From the NCBI GenBank assembly GCA_016866785.1, contig VGLH01000030.1, positions 1 through 34,962 of the forward strand: DNA of 34,962 bases, read 5' to 3'. Below, piece after piece: positions 34,401 to 34,962 of the stretch. A model generated the notes under the pieces. It did not search any database, had not been told where the DNA came from, and saw only the letters and a list, made by a program, of their open reading frames with translations. The position numbers and the translations under genes were made by a program. The first letter of the stretch is position 1. Each line of letters starts with the position of its first letter. The DNA is from Candidatus Poribacteria bacterium. Lineage in GTDB: Bacteria; Poribacteria; WGA-4E; GCA-2687025.

Positions 34401-34962
34401 TCTGAACCGAGACCCCGGGGCGGTCGAGTACGCCGAGGCGACCGCAACGGCGGAGACCACGGGCGACACGGCGACGGTTCGGCTCGTCGAGAGCGGGCCC
34501 GACTCGATCGTGTTCGAGGGCATTCTGAGAACCTCCTACGCGACAGCGGCGATTCCCGACAACGAAACGCTGGAGGTCGGTGGCGGGGAGCGCGTCAACG
34601 TCGAATACACGGACCGTCTGCTCGGATCTGGAGCCACCGACGTGCCGCTGTCCATGGGCGGAAGCACGATGACGGGCGCTGACGGCATGGTGCTGCTCGT
34701 GTCGGGCGACTACGTGAAGCCGGTCAGCCGGTTCAACGCCGGGGACGCGCTCTTTCTGAGGGTCATCGAAGCCGATGACATCGATGAACCAGCACGCGTG
34801 GTCGTTTCGGGCGGACTCAATGGCGACCGAGAGGAGATACCGCTCGCCCGATCCGCCGTCGCCGCCGGCGATTTCGTCGGCTCGGTTCCGACGACCTACT
34901 CCGACAGCCCGACAGCGATGAACGGCATTCTCGAAGTTCGCGGTTCCGAGGAACTGACCGCG
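31438..34962 (+). CDS. Large modular surface protein: discoidin-like, CBM9-like and Ig-like repeats (3' end missing)
   Basis: An uninterrupted frame from ATG 31438 runs to the window end (1175 residues seen). Residues 1-20 form a hydrophobic signal or anchor. Residues about 31-150 and 160-306 resemble F5/8 type C (discoidin) domains: VDLGFVYEIDRVDITF and LLDLGARQRVYGTRVTV, each followed by FSDDGRSFEPI-like and Y-EVEVF-type strands. Residues about 493-675 resemble a DOMON/CBM9-like domain (IAIDGELDDWADV, LQWDDDALYLAM, DVFIDS). From about 700 on, four units of about 120 residues repeat the pattern AGD-L-L-V-D-D, VLLTE, F-G-L-T-Y, then a YEDSL/YDDRV/YTDRL strand. It is probably an exported carbohydrate-binding or adhesive protein. 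Ribosome site: GGAAG four bases upstream. Confidence 0.8.
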   Translation, partial: MDARLAVLVAGIGLLGFLFYPRPELPASEPEGVWVTTARKIDGEPPRFPVVQRADPVVATVDLGFVYEIDRVDITFDNATDNGPKYYEVLVSPTRAGTYRRAFAWRSASRFYPYTIQTFANAHEARWVQVAVTDWFSGKPAVKGIRAGPLYRRDWNPIRSVTTSHNEQDAPYLIDGRIAGGQVWSGAERVKVTTEKDGKRTTETQLRTPKSDAWVLLDLGARQRVYGTRVTVVGPGNCPKSYRVEFSDDGRSFEPIHTSGALADETRSYVHRLPEPLQTRFMRVLIPEGAWYGRYAELREVEVFTDAYRLRNTAAESMADYTPVAVAYDNCGVDLRRSPNLTTGYVFDRGGEVTTPDRFGWRTGDDIDREVPDALTTFAYHYDGLRFHYSDLSADRLYWIQVTYLQNKGGGRSQNLIADGFLLHADEVTIPSGEPKAMAFHLPAAAYADGEVAVQMNRLAGPNAVVSEVTLFEARPSGVGDSPSQSRASGRAIRASGPIAIDGELDDWADVAALTATGGISDATAWLQWDDDALYLAMSVPRRSLPSGAALMDTLDVFIDSANTRSPTTYRRGDVHLRFFRFGSGNEVLRYVRHFSDEEAGPAGIPPVEHRGARSGDRYVLEAKLPRAGLLDAWRPQSGAQFGMNYILTTRDGRRSHWVASSPDDAPSRWGPVRLVGPVRSDVRIDVANPSSGDPSAVRAGVERMYAGDILWLVVRDPDANRSPSVADSVAVLLETDSPAAQRRVLLTERDANALYDASAKATDSEYFSAALPTRLSMEVGSNEAALSVIGSSEIRIRYEDSLYEPPNQAGASEAAATVITGVDGTIAARDSEGNSVAVLFAGRTVRIRVVDTDLESEIPSGDGPREAVVTVSSRAGDGGAEDVAKVILTESEPGVFDGELRTAYGEEPVADDALQVTGDREARVLYDDRVQASGATHVPVEMRLRVAIGATALMRLRTPGGKFAPSMGSDILFRAGTPLIVRVEDSDLNRDPGAVEYAEATATAETTGDTATVRLVESGPDSIVFEGILRTSYATAAIPDNETLEVGGGERVNVEYTDRLLGSGATDVPLSMGGSTMTGADGMVLLVSGDYVKPVSRFNAGDALFLRVIEADDIDEPARVVVSGGLNGDREEIPLARSAVAAGDFVGSVPTTYSDSPTAMNGILEVRGSEELTA
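33535..34962 (+). repeat. Ig-like repeat array in the surface protein
   Basis: Four diverged units lie at about 33535-33897, 33910-34272, 34288-34674 and 34684 to the window end, the last cut. Shared marks in the protein are an AG-[DT]-[LIV] turn (YAGDIL, FAGRTV, RAGTPL, NAGDAL), an acidic VRD/VVDTD/VEDSD/IEADD segment 5-8 residues later, a VLLTE/VILTE/VRLVE strand, an F-G-L-T-Y segment and a Tyr-acidic strand before a Gly-rich loop. They look like bacterial Ig-like stalk domains. Confidence 0.65.

Noticed and set aside
1-34962. CRISPR arrays, tRNA or rRNA genes, insertion sequences
   Set aside because: No regularly spaced direct repeats, no tRNA-like cloverleaf with a CCA-type end, no rRNA sequence and no transposase were recognised on reading both strands.

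Overview
The window is GC-rich, densely coded bacterial DNA with good Shine-Dalgarno sites and frequent GTG starts. An LptD-type outer-membrane assembly protein, SurA/PpiC-like periplasmic proteins, a lipoprotein and several predicted outer-membrane barrels point to a diderm (Gram-negative) organism. The combination of a Tm-1-like ATP-binding protein, a Gfo/Idh/MocA oxidoreductase, a ThuA-like protein, a YncE-type propeller fused to a phosphoesterase, and large surface proteins recalls uncultured phyla such as Poribacteria or Latescibacterota. That placement is an impression from gene content only.

Layout. A + strand gene tail (1-118) converges on a long run of minus-strand genes (115-25052). 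At 25053-25209 the direction flips, and everything to the right (25210-34962) is on the + strand. In minus-strand transcription order the left part reads as follows. First, a carbohydrate-type group: ThuA-like, YncE/phosphoesterase, Gfo/Idh, Tm-1-like. Next, a mixed envelope/lipid group: polyprenol or diacylglycerol kinase-like membrane protein, Fn3 lipoprotein, DUF3108 protein, amidohydrolase. Last, a tight probable operon: mfd, duplicated PpiC-like protein, SurA-like protein, LptD-like protein, metH, diadenylate-cyclase-like protein, small HTH protein, nagA. The right part holds a two-helix membrane protein, copZ-like and copA, then two outer-membrane proteins and a very large modular surface protein that runs off the window.

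Most unusual content. (1) The LptD-like protein carries about 300 residues of parvulin-like sequence between its periplasmic OstA domain and its barrel. The adjacent SurA-like protein has the SurA chaperone core but no parvulin domain, so assembly-chaperone modules appear to have been redistributed into the client. (2) A coiled-coil protein ends in a diadenylate-cyclase-like (DAC) domain with the DGA motif but RHS in place of RHR. It is followed by a small HTH gene that is translationally coupled to nagA, which recalls the cdaA-cdaR-glmM arrangement linking c-di-AMP to amino-sugar metabolism. (3) The + strand ends with two outer-membrane proteins and a >1175-residue protein with discoidin-like, CBM9-like and repeated Ig-like modules, a possible surface-display unit.

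No tRNA, rRNA, CRISPR array or insertion sequence was recognised. No gene-free stretch exceeds about 225 bases.
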